From assembly GCA_910586575.1 (NCBI GenBank), contig CAJUJQ010000005.1, positions 1 to 46,759 of the forward strand: a stretch of DNA of 46,759 nt, written 5' to 3'. Below are positions 7,423 to 14,200 of the stretch, one piece after another; positions within the stretch are counted from its first letter, which is position 1; each line of letters starts with the position of its first letter. Below the pieces are notes generated by a model. It was given only the letters and a program-made list of their open reading frames with translations, did not search any database and had not been told where the DNA came from. The position numbers were made by a program, and so were the translations under genes. Origin of the DNA: an uncultured Clostridia bacterium. GTDB taxonomy: Bacteria > Bacillota > Clostridia > Oscillospirales > Butyricicoccaceae.

Positions 7423-8871
7423 ATGCCACAGATTACATTTTACAAGCACGAACCCATCCCGCTGGAGATGCACAAGGTCCGCATTGTCCAGAAGCTGAAC
7501 CTTCTGCCCACGGACGAGCGCCTGCAAAAAATGAAGGATTCCGGTTATAACACCTTCCAGCTGCATAACGGGGATATTTTCCTTGATATGCTGACCGATT
7601 CCGGCGTGAACGCCATGAGCGACGATATGGAATCCGCCATGCTCCGCGCGGATGACGCATATGCGGGCAGCGAGAGCTATTTCCGCATGGAAAAGAAGCT
7701 GAGGGAGCTTTTCGGCATCGAGCATTGCCTGCCCGCGCACCAGGGACGTGCCTGTGAAAACATCCTGGCAACCCGGTTTGTAAAGCCCGGCAACTGCGTC
7801 ATTATGAACTACCACTTTACGACCGCGAAGGCGCACATTACCCGCGTCGGCGGCCGTGTGGAAGAGCTGGTTAAGGACGAGGGCCTTGTCAGCAAAAGCG
7901 ACCTGCCCTTCAAGGGGAATATCGACCTTGAGAAGCTCGAAGCGTGCATCCGGAAGGAAACGCCCGAAAATGTGCCCTTCGTCCGTCTGGAAGCCGGTAC
8001 CAATCTGATTGGCGGACAGCCGATTTCCTATGAAAATATGAAGGCGGCAACCGATATCTGTAAGAAATACGGCATTCTGACGGTGCTGGACGCTTCCCTG
8101 CTTCAGGATAACCTTTACTTTATCAAGACGCGTGAGCAGGGTATGGCGGATAAAAGCGTCCGGGAAATTACCCGTATGGTGGCCGACCTCTTTGATATTA
8201 TCTATTTCTCCGCCCGGAAATTCGGTTTCGCGCGCGGCGGCGTGATCCTTGTGCGCGACCGCGATCTGTATTTCTCGATGGAGGATTTGATTCCGATGTT
8301 CGAGGGCTTCCTGACCTATGGCGGTATGTCCGTCCGCGAAATCGAGGCGATGACCGTAGGCTTTGAGGAAAGCATGGACATGAATATCATTTCACAGGGG
8401 CCGCAGTTCGTCGGTTACTGCGTTAACGCGCTCAGCCAGTACGGCATTCCGGTGATTACCCCCGGCGGCGGCCTGGGCGCGCACCTGGACGCCCGCCAGT
8501 TCGTCAGCCATATCCCGCAGGAGCAGTACCCCGCCGGTGCGCTCGTTTGTGCGCTGTACATCTGCGGCGGCATCCGCGGCATGGAGCGCGGCACGCTTTC
8601 CGAGGAGCGCAACACCGACGGCAGCGAACGGATTGCGTCGATGGAGCTGGTGCGCCTGGCATTCCCGCGCCGTGTGTTTACGCTTTCCCAGACCGAGTAT
8701 GTGATTGACCGCGTAAAGTGGGTGTATGACCATCGGGATTTGATCGGCGGCCTGCGGTTCGTCCATGAGCCGAAAACGCTGCGTTTCTTCACCGGCGTGC
8801 TGGAGCCGGTCAGCGATTGGCCGGACAAACTGGCGGCAGCGTATCAGGCGGATTTCGGCGGCGATCAGTAA
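7423..8871 (+). CDS. Beta-eliminating lyase, tyrosine phenol-lyase-like
   Basis: This 482-residue PLP enzyme belongs to the tyrosine phenol-lyase/tryptophanase family. The ATG at 7423 follows AAAGGA; an upstream TTG at 7405 lacks a site. The Schiff-base lysine is retained in YFSARKFGFARGG (about residues 264-276), and the C-terminus has the carboxylate-binding VRLAFPRRVFT and the LRFFT end. Specificity positions are phenol-lyase-like: GMERG (Met/Arg, where tryptophanase has Val/Ile) and HFTT (Thr, where tryptophanase has Asp). Other conserved spots differ: the usual DATR is DASL, SGKKD is SARKF, and GGHAV is GGLGA. It would release ammonia and pyruvate from an amino acid, possibly not tyrosine. 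A terminator follows. It may or may not be co-regulated with the BMC operon. Confidence 0.8.
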   Translation: MPQITFYKHEPIPLEMHKVRIVQKLNLLPTDERLQKMKDSGYNTFQLHNGDIFLDMLTDSGVNAMSDDMESAMLRADDAYAGSESYFRMEKKLRELFGIEHCLPAHQGRACENILATRFVKPGNCVIMNYHFTTAKAHITRVGGRVEELVKDEGLVSKSDLPFKGNIDLEKLEACIRKETPENVPFVRLEAGTNLIGGQPISYENMKAATDICKKYGILTVLDASLLQDNLYFIKTREQGMADKSVREITRMVADLFDIIYFSARKFGFARGGVILVRDRDLYFSMEDLIPMFEGFLTYGGMSVREIEAMTVGFEESMDMNIISQGPQFVGYCVNALSQYGIPVITPGGGLGAHLDARQFVSHIPQEQYPAGALVCALYICGGIRGMERGTLSEERNTDGSERIASMELVRLAFPRRVFTLSQTEYVIDRVKWVYDHRDLIGGLRFVHEPKTLRFFTGVLEPVSDWPDKLAAAYQADFGGDQ

Positions 8872-8901
8872 TCAATAACGGCTGACCCCGGTGGTTGGCA
8901 A

Positions 8902-8938
8902 AAAGAACCTCTGTCCGACAGCGGGCAGGGGGTTCTTT
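8902..8938 (+). terminator. Rho-independent terminator after the lyase gene
   Basis: AAGAACC ... GGTTCTT forms an outer stem, with CTCTGTCCG pairing to CGGGCAGGG inside, followed by TTTCGTGTTTC. Confidence 0.7.
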
Positions 8939-8996
8939 CGTGTTTCGGATACGTCATATATTTGCCTGGAATTTCCGAGCCTGAGCAGGATTCCGG

Positions 8997-9026
8997 TTGC
9001 CCAGCGCTGCCATCCCATGGTATAAT
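8997..9026 (+). promoter_or_regulatory. Promoter of the Gfo/Idh/MocA gene
   Basis: TTGCCC at 8997-9002, an 18-base spacer and a perfect TATAAT at 9021-9026 preceded by TGG (extended -10). Transcription would start about 80 bases before the ATG at 9112. Confidence 0.65.
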
Positions 9027-9111
9027 TGGCTTGTATCGGCGAGGCCCCCGCAGCGGGACGCCCCGCCGGAACGCCAAAATTGACCAGCTCAGAAAGACGG
9101 AGGATACGGCG

Positions 9112-10284
9112 ATGGAAAAAATCCGCATTGGCGTGATTGGTATTGGTGATATCAGTGACGTTTACCTGAACAACCTGAAACAATATGACGCGGTGGAAGT
9201 GACGGCCTGTGCATCGCGCGGGCTGGGAAAGGCGCAGAAAAAGGCGGCACAGCACGGCATCTCCAAGGCTTACGCCTCCGGCGCGGAGGTGATTGCCGAC
9301 CCTGAGGTCGACCTCATCCTGAACCTGACCACGCCGCAGGCGCATTTTACCTACAATCTTGCCGCGCTCCAGGCGGGCAAGCATGTTTACACCGAAAAGC
9401 CGCTGGCAATGACCTATGACGAAGGCCGCCAGCTGGTTTCCCTCGCGAAGGAAAAGGGGCTGCTGATTGGCTGCGCGCCCGATACCTTCCTCGGCGGGCG
9501 GCTGCAAAATATCCGCGAGATGATCGACAGCGGCGAGCTGGGGCACATCACCGGCGGCGGCGCTTACTTTGTCGGCCACGGGCACGAGTTCCACCACCCC
9601 AGCCCGGCGTTCTTCTATCAGCCGGGGGCAGGCCCGCTGTATGATATGGGGCCGTATTACATGACCGCGCTGCTCAGCCTGCTCGGCCCGGTGAAACAGG
9701 TTTGCGCAATGACAACGAAAGCGGGCGAGACCCGCATCGTCCCCTCCGGCCCGTCCAAGGGGCAGGTGCTCCCGGTTGATGTCGAAACCCATATCTGCGC
9801 GACGCTGGGCTTTGCCTGCGGGGCGGTTGTCAATCTGGTTTGCAGCTTCGATGTCTGGGATTCCGAGCTTCCGCGTTTGGAACTTTATGGTACCAAGGGT
9901 ACCGTGCTGATTGACGAAAAAGACCCGATTTCCGGGCCGAACCTGTTCGGCGGCGACACGCTGTTCCGCGCGCCGGAGCAATACCGCTGGGCCGCCCCCA
10001 CGCGCCTGCCAGAGCACGTCAACATCCCCTGGACGGTCGTGCCGAACCGCCATCCGTTCAATTCGGTCAGCCACGCCGACAACCCGCGCGGTATCGGTCT
10101 GGTGGATTTGGTTTATGCCATGCAGGACGGACGCGCGCCGCGCGCTTCCGGCGATATGGCGCTTCATTCGCTGGAAGTGATGGAATGCATCATGAAATCG
10201 GCGAAGGAGCACGTTTTCTGCACGCCGGAGACTGCCTTTGAGCGTCCCGCGCCCCTGCCGGTGGATTTCCCTGCCAGCAGATAA
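9112..10284 (+). CDS. Gfo/Idh/MocA family NAD(P)-dependent oxidoreductase
   Basis: The 390-residue product has an N-terminal Rossmann domain starting IRIGVIGIGDISDVYLNNL, then LNLTTPQAHF and the EKPLAMTYDEG motif (the catalytic-lysine EKP signature near residue 95) and a C-terminal GFO/IDH/MocA domain (residues about 130-360, with ALLSLLGPVKQV and HSLEVME). Such enzymes act on sugars, inositols or their derivatives; the substrate cannot be read from the sequence. The start at 9112 is set by ACGGAGG. The gene is monocistronic, with its own promoter, and is unrelated to the second family member at 27342-28316 beyond the fold. Confidence 0.88.
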   Translation: MEKIRIGVIGIGDISDVYLNNLKQYDAVEVTACASRGLGKAQKKAAQHGISKAYASGAEVIADPEVDLILNLTTPQAHFTYNLAALQAGKHVYTEKPLAMTYDEGRQLVSLAKEKGLLIGCAPDTFLGGRLQNIREMIDSGELGHITGGGAYFVGHGHEFHHPSPAFFYQPGAGPLYDMGPYYMTALLSLLGPVKQVCAMTTKAGETRIVPSGPSKGQVLPVDVETHICATLGFACGAVVNLVCSFDVWDSELPRLELYGTKGTVLIDEKDPISGPNLFGGDTLFRAPEQYRWAAPTRLPEHVNIPWTVVPNRHPFNSVSHADNPRGIGLVDLVYAMQDGRAPRASGDMALHSLEVMECIMKSAKEHVFCTPETAFERPAPLPVDFPASR

Positions 10285-10638
10285 TTCTGGTTGTACCCGC
10301 AGCTGCTATACCCGCGGCCGTTGCATTTTAGCGTTCCGTTCGCCTGCGCGGCGGGCGGTCCTGCGCGGACAGCGCCAGAGGGGCTTGTCCCTCTGGACTC
10401 CCATTTTCCGCTGCGGCGGGGAATCGGTGCGGTAATTGGCGTTTCTGCGTACCGCTCCGTCCCACCGTCCTTTCGGCGGGACGGGGCGGTGGACTGCGGT
10501 AAATTGTTACGAACGTGAGTATTAAGAATTGCCCCTCCTCCTGCAAATATAGATTGTAGCCTTATGTACGGTGGATATCCGAAGGGTACGGCAATCTTGT
10601 TTGACTGCAAGTTTGATTTTAGCATCCATTTTAGCATT
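10285..10638. other. Gene-free stretch with hairpins
   Basis: No open frame here looks real. Two hairpins are visible: CCAGAGGG/CCCTCTGG at 10375-10396 and a GTCCC-CCG/CGG-GGGAC stem near 10458-10482. Neither has a convincing U-tract. The last 100 bases become AT-rich as the island approaches. Confidence 0.5.
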
Positions 10639-10966
10639 AAAAAGAAAAGCAGCCCCGCCATGAAGAAGCGCGGGGCTGCTTTTTCTAAATCAATTTGAAT
10701 TCGCGCCTTGAAAGCGCGGGAATCACCGCGCCGCTGAGAGCATCAGTTTAATGCGGTTTTCCTGGTTGATTTTGGACGCGCCGGGGTCGTAGTCCACCGA
10801 CACGATATTGGCTTCCGGGTAGTGCTCGCGGATTTTGCGCACCATGCCCTTGCCCGCAATATGGTTCGGCAGGCAGCCGAACGGCTGCACGCAGACAATA
10901 TTTGGCACGCCCTCCTGGACCAGCTCGACCATTTCGGCGGGCAGCAGCCAGCCCTCGCCCATCTTG
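10639..10966. repeat. 328-bp direct repeat, copy 1
   Basis: Reads base for base the same as 12872-13199 (offset 2233). It contains a terminator and the 3' end of the acyl-CoA dehydratase component gene. From 10967 to about 10994 the two copies remain homologous with several mismatches, and then they diverge fully. The pair brackets the low-GC island at about 11041-12850. Confidence 0.95.
10648..10680. terminator. Bidirectional terminator in repeat copy 1
   Basis: AGCAGCCCCGC and GCGGGGCTGCT form an 11-bp stem with a loop of 11 bases. T5 follows on the plus strand and a T-rich tract follows on the minus strand. An identical copy is at 12881-12913. Confidence 0.8.
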
Positions 10967-11055
10967 GCACCCTCGCCAATGATTTTGTGCGACAGCAGCA
11001 GGGCGACATCTGCAATCTGTAGACAACCAACATGCCCACGCTTGGGGCACCGCCA
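10723..11055 (-). pseudogene. 3' fragment of acyl-CoA dehydratase component gene (duplicate)
   Basis: The last 79 codons (from MGEGWLLPAEMVEL onward) match the C-terminus of the gene at 12956-14200 exactly. Upstream codons in the same frame read ADVALLLSHKIIGEGAK where the intact gene has KLSHEIIGEGVK, so the fragment also carries about 30 residues from a related but different copy. A TGA at 11056-11058 closes the frame. It has no start of its own that would give a functional protein. It is best read as the remnant of a paralogue or of foreign DNA recombined into the locus. Confidence 0.8.
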
Positions 11056-11150
11056 TCAATAAAAGTCGGTACCGGATTTGTGAAACATATATAATTTGCC
11101 GCTTGTTTGCAGTGGCTCTCTGTGCATAGGTGTGAGGCTTTTACCGTAAG

Positions 11151-11579
11151 CTAACAGAAAAACGGCCAAAGACTGCGTCTGCGTTTTACACAAGAGAAAT
11201 AAAAATCATCGACAGCGCCACAAGCTCTGGTATCAGTCCGATATCCAATCATATCAATAATAAACAAAGGATTGTTGGCAGAGAATTCAATAATTTTCCC
11301 ATCACGGTATTTCATCCGAAAGAAATTGTAGGGATTTAATCCGATATATTCGGAATAATTTTTCTTTTGGTAAATCTTAATGGGATGCAGCAACTCAACC
11401 AATTCTACACATTCCTCGGCAGTAAGGGAATATTCAGACTTTGAATACACTATGGTAACCTGCTCAACCGCATCAACATTTAATCCCGAAAACGGGTAGG
11501 AGCCAATAAAGTGTATTTTGAAAATGGGCAATAATAGGCACGAGACGCAAGCAAACAAAATACAAAGTTTTCTTTTCAT
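11151..11579 (-). CDS. Small membrane-anchored/secreted protein of unknown function
   Basis: The 142-residue product has one N-terminal hydrophobic segment (KLCILFACVSCLLLPIF, residues 4-20) that could be a signal or anchor; a Cys at residue 15 is not in a clear lipobox. The rest is soluble, with two further Cys near the end, and I recognise no domain. The ATG abuts the TAA of the gene upstream (TAAATG), so the two are co-transcribed in the low-GC island. It could be a partner of the peptidase-like protein (inference from adjacency only). Confidence 0.6.
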   Translation of the reverse strand: MKRKLCILFACVSCLLLPIFKIHFIGSYPFSGLNVDAVEQVTIVYSKSEYSLTAEECVELVELLHPIKIYQKKNYSEYIGLNPYNFFRMKYRDGKIIEFSANNPLFIIDMIGYRTDTRACGAVDDFYFSCVKRRRSLWPFFC

Positions 11580-12658
11580 TTACGCAGTGTAACGACTGAC
11601 AGTTTTATGTAAAATCCATGTGGTATCTGTATTGGGGTCTGTGTATGAATATTCGTTGTTGCTGGAATAAGCAGTGCTGTATCCAAAAGCGGGATCCATT
11701 ACAGTGATATAGCCAGAAACAGGGTTTACCCCGTATATAATGCAGGCGTGCTGTAAACTGTAATTATGAAGGATTCCATAAATTGGATATCCGTCTTGGA
11801 TATTGTCTAAAATGGCATTGTCTGATATCACGCTGTTCCTTAATTTGTATTTTAGTTTGAAACGCATACTCAGGACAGCTTCGATTTCTTCTGCTGTAAT
11901 GCCTTGATTATAGTTATCTTCATCTTTGGCATACCAATACTCCTTTGCAATATCTACAGCCGTTAAAGATTCCCCTTGAAGATAATTAACTAAAGCAGCT
12001 GCGCATGCAGCCCAACATATTCTATTTTCCTCCTGATAAACAAAACCTACATTAAGTGAATAATAAGTCTGAGCACGAGCCGATGGAGAGGGCGAGTACC
12101 TAAGGCTCTGGGATGGCGCAAAGCTGTTAAGATGAATGGAGTCTAGATCTTTTATTATTGGCCTTTCCGGAAGGGTGGATCTTTCGGGAACTGTTTCCGG
12201 ATTTGTTGAAATCAAGTGAAAGCTCTCTCCATCATACAGATAGCATCCGTGCGCATCATAAATAAGGGCTGCGTGCATAGGTGCAATCGCACGTATTTCT
12301 TCTGTAAGCGAAGTTACAACCTGCTGATAGCCATCGTTAGTACTTAAAGAAAGCGCAATTAATTGACCGGAATCAAATAACGGAAAGATATCGGTACTTC
12401 TTATGAAGGCATCATCAATATATTGATAAGTGTAAATTGGATTTCCGATACAAATATCTGAGAAATTCACATCCGCAAGCTTAAACTTGTCCTTTTCCTG
12501 TTCAACAATCTCCAGGGCTTTGACGAGTTCTGTTTTCATGCTATCTGACAGACTGTTTTCATGCTATCTGACAGACTGCTTTCAGAATATGCCATTGCAG
12601 GCGTGGTAATGGTCAAGAACAGGCTCAGGGCAAAAAAACAACATAATAATTTTTTCAT
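11580..12658 (-). pseudogene. Secreted papain-like (C39-type) cysteine peptidase, frameshifted after the signal peptide
   Basis: From ATG 12658, with GGGAGGAC upstream, the frame encodes a signal peptide (MKKLLCCFFALSLFLTITT, then PAMA, then YSESSLSDS) and stops soon after. The long frame from ATG 12539 (319 residues) continues the same protein in another frame. A 23-bp tandem duplication at 12531-12576 causes the shift; removing one copy would rejoin signal peptide and mature protein into 351 residues. The mature part has a Cys motif NRICWAACAAALVNYLQG (about residue 173 of the long frame), LQHACIIYGV (His) and VMDPAFG (Asp), the order of papain-like/C39 peptidases. Expressed as is, the long frame would stay in the cytoplasm. 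GC content is clearly lower than in neighbouring genes. Confidence 0.75.
12531..12576. repeat. 23-bp tandem duplication (two perfect copies)
   Basis: Copies at 12531-12553 and 12554-12576 begin TGTTTTCATGC and end CTGACAGAC. Because 23 is not a multiple of three, the duplication shifts the frame of the secreted peptidase gene between its signal peptide and mature region. Confidence 0.95.
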
Positions 12659-12685
12659 ACTGTCCTCCCAATAAATTTAATAACT

Positions 12686-12711
12686 TCAAGCGCTTGATGC
12701 AATATATTATA
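12686..12711 (-). promoter_or_regulatory. -10 box with adjacent 12-bp palindrome
   Basis: On the minus strand TATAAT (12706-12711), preceded by TGT, is followed by the perfect palindrome TCAAGCGCTTGA (12686-12697), placed where a repressor would block early elongation. No strong -35 is visible, as expected for an extended -10 promoter. It would drive the island's peptidase gene. Confidence 0.6.
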
Positions 12712-12871
12712 ACACTATATTTGTTAAAGAAATATATTAAAACTGACGAATTTTCATAAAATAGTTTGTTGATTATGACAAAATTATTCAGTCAGCCTTA
12801 AACAGATATTGTCAAAAGAGGATGCTTGACTACTACAATTATTCGCCGTTTCGCGGACGGCTCCGGGAAGC
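12712..12871. other. AT-rich stretch at the island edge
   Basis: No gene. Strongly AT-rich to about 12840, then a short GC-rich segment joins the direct repeat. It marks the compositional border of the island. Confidence 0.5.
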
Positions 12872-13199
12872 AAAAAGAAAAGCAGCCCCGCCATGAAGAA
12901 GCGCGGGGCTGCTTTTTCTAAATCAATTTGAATTCGCGCCTTGAAAGCGCGGGAATCACCGCGCCGCTGAGAGCATCAGTTTAATGCGGTTTTCCTGGTT
13001 GATTTTGGACGCGCCGGGGTCGTAGTCCACCGACACGATATTGGCTTCCGGGTAGTGCTCGCGGATTTTGCGCACCATGCCCTTGCCCGCAATATGGTTC
13101 GGCAGGCAGCCGAACGGCTGCACGCAGACAATATTTGGCACGCCCTCCTGGACCAGCTCGACCATTTCGGCGGGCAGCAGCCAGCCCTCGCCCATCTTG
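12872..13199. repeat. 328-bp direct repeat, copy 2
   Basis: The partner of 10639-10966. Here the sequence is part of an intact gene (3' end of 12956-14200) plus its terminator at 12881-12913 (11-bp stem AGCAGCCCCGC/GCGGGGCTGCT), so this copy is in the native context on that side. Confidence 0.95.
12881..12913. terminator. Terminator of the activase operon (repeat copy 2)
   Basis: Same hairpin as 10648-10680. On the minus strand it is followed by TTTTCTTTTTG and lies 43 bases after the stop codon at 12956. Confidence 0.85.
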
Positions 13200-14200
13200 A
13201 CGCCCTCGCCGATGATTTCATGCGACAGCTTGCGCACTTCCTCAAACGGCAGCGGCGGGCGGAAATGCCCGTCCTTGCGGATGATCCGAATCAGATCCTT
13301 CTGTTTGCCCAGCACGAAGTTGTACAGCCCCTGGTTCAGCGCCGCCGCCTTGCCCGAGCGCCCGTACAGCCGGTGGTCAACGACCGCGTTATACAGGCAG
13401 TACATACAGAAATCGAGCAGCCCGGCCAGCACTGGCTCGCAGCCCTCGGCAATCAGGAAATCCTCGAGATGGTTGTTGCCCAGGGGGGAGAACTTGACAT
13501 AAATTTCCCCCACAACGCCGACCCTGGTTTTTTCCGCCGAGCGGTCAAGGCGCAGCCGCCCAAAGACCCGCAAAATGAAATCATACAGCCTGCGTACCTC
13601 GCTGTATAGAATCATCCGGTTGCCGGTGAAGCGCTGGGAAATCATATCCATGCACAGCCCCACCGCCTTCTGGCTGGAACCGGGGACCACCTCATAGGGG
13701 CGGCACTGGTTGTGCAGCATCATAATCAGGTCGCCGAGCAGCACGCCATAGGCAACCTGCATCAGCATCTGCGGGGTGAAGTGCAGGCCGGAATTGGATT
13801 CCAGCCCGGAAAAGTTCAGCGAAATGACCGGGATATAGTCATAACCGTTTTTGGCGAGCGCTTTTCTCAAAAGATGGATGTAATTAGACGCGCGGCAGCC
13901 GCCGCCGGTCTGGCTCATGATGAGCGCGATTTTATGGGTGTCGTATTTGCCGCTTTCGACCGCGTCCATCAGCTGCCCGATGGCGAGCAGCGCCGGGTAA
14001 CAGGTGTCGTTATGCACATTTTTTAAGCCCTGCTCCACGATGGCGCGCCCCTCTGTGGCCAGCAGCTCCATATGGTAGCCGTAGTTGCCCATGATCTGAA
14101 TCATCAGCCCGAACTGGACGGGCAGCATATTCGGCACCAGGATGGTATAATCCTGCTTCATGTCCTCGGTAAAGACCGCGTAAGACTGCTTATTTTCCAA
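12956..14200 (-). CDS. Acyl-CoA dehydratase activase-related protein, C-terminal component
   Basis: The 414-residue protein corresponds to the C-terminal third of the roughly 1,400-residue clostridial activase-related proteins. The start is read as TTG at 14200, with AGGAGG nine bases upstream and an 11-base overlap with the previous gene; the next ATG is at 14161. Visible motifs are YTILVPNMLPVQFGLM near residue 17, NDTCYPALLAIGQ near 55, MSQTGGGCRASNYIHLLR near 83 and a C-terminal VQPFGCLPNHIAGKGM. Conserved cysteines in these blocks suggest Fe-S binding. The family resembles the HgdB-like component of 2-hydroxyacyl-CoA dehydratase systems, but the substrate is unknown. Its last 79 codons are duplicated at 10723. 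Confidence 0.82.
   Translation of the reverse strand: MENKQSYAVFTEDMKQDYTILVPNMLPVQFGLMIQIMGNYGYHMELLATEGRAIVEQGLKNVHNDTCYPALLAIGQLMDAVESGKYDTHKIALIMSQTGGGCRASNYIHLLRKALAKNGYDYIPVISLNFSGLESNSGLHFTPQMLMQVAYGVLLGDLIMMLHNQCRPYEVVPGSSQKAVGLCMDMISQRFTGNRMILYSEVRRLYDFILRVFGRLRLDRSAEKTRVGVVGEIYVKFSPLGNNHLEDFLIAEGCEPVLAGLLDFCMYCLYNAVVDHRLYGRSGKAAALNQGLYNFVLGKQKDLIRIIRKDGHFRPPLPFEEVRKLSHEIIGEGVKMGEGWLLPAEMVELVQEGVPNIVCVQPFGCLPNHIAGKGMVRKIREHYPEANIVSVDYDPGASKINQENRIKLMLSAAR

Noticed and set aside
11151..12658. Bacteriocin precursor and C39 processing transporter
   Set aside because: The peptidase-like protein has no ABC or membrane transporter domain and the small protein has no double-glycine leader.
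10639..13199. Composite transposon
   Set aside because: The direct repeats carry a gene 3' end and terminator, not insertion sequences; there is no transposase, no terminal inverted repeat and no target duplication visible.
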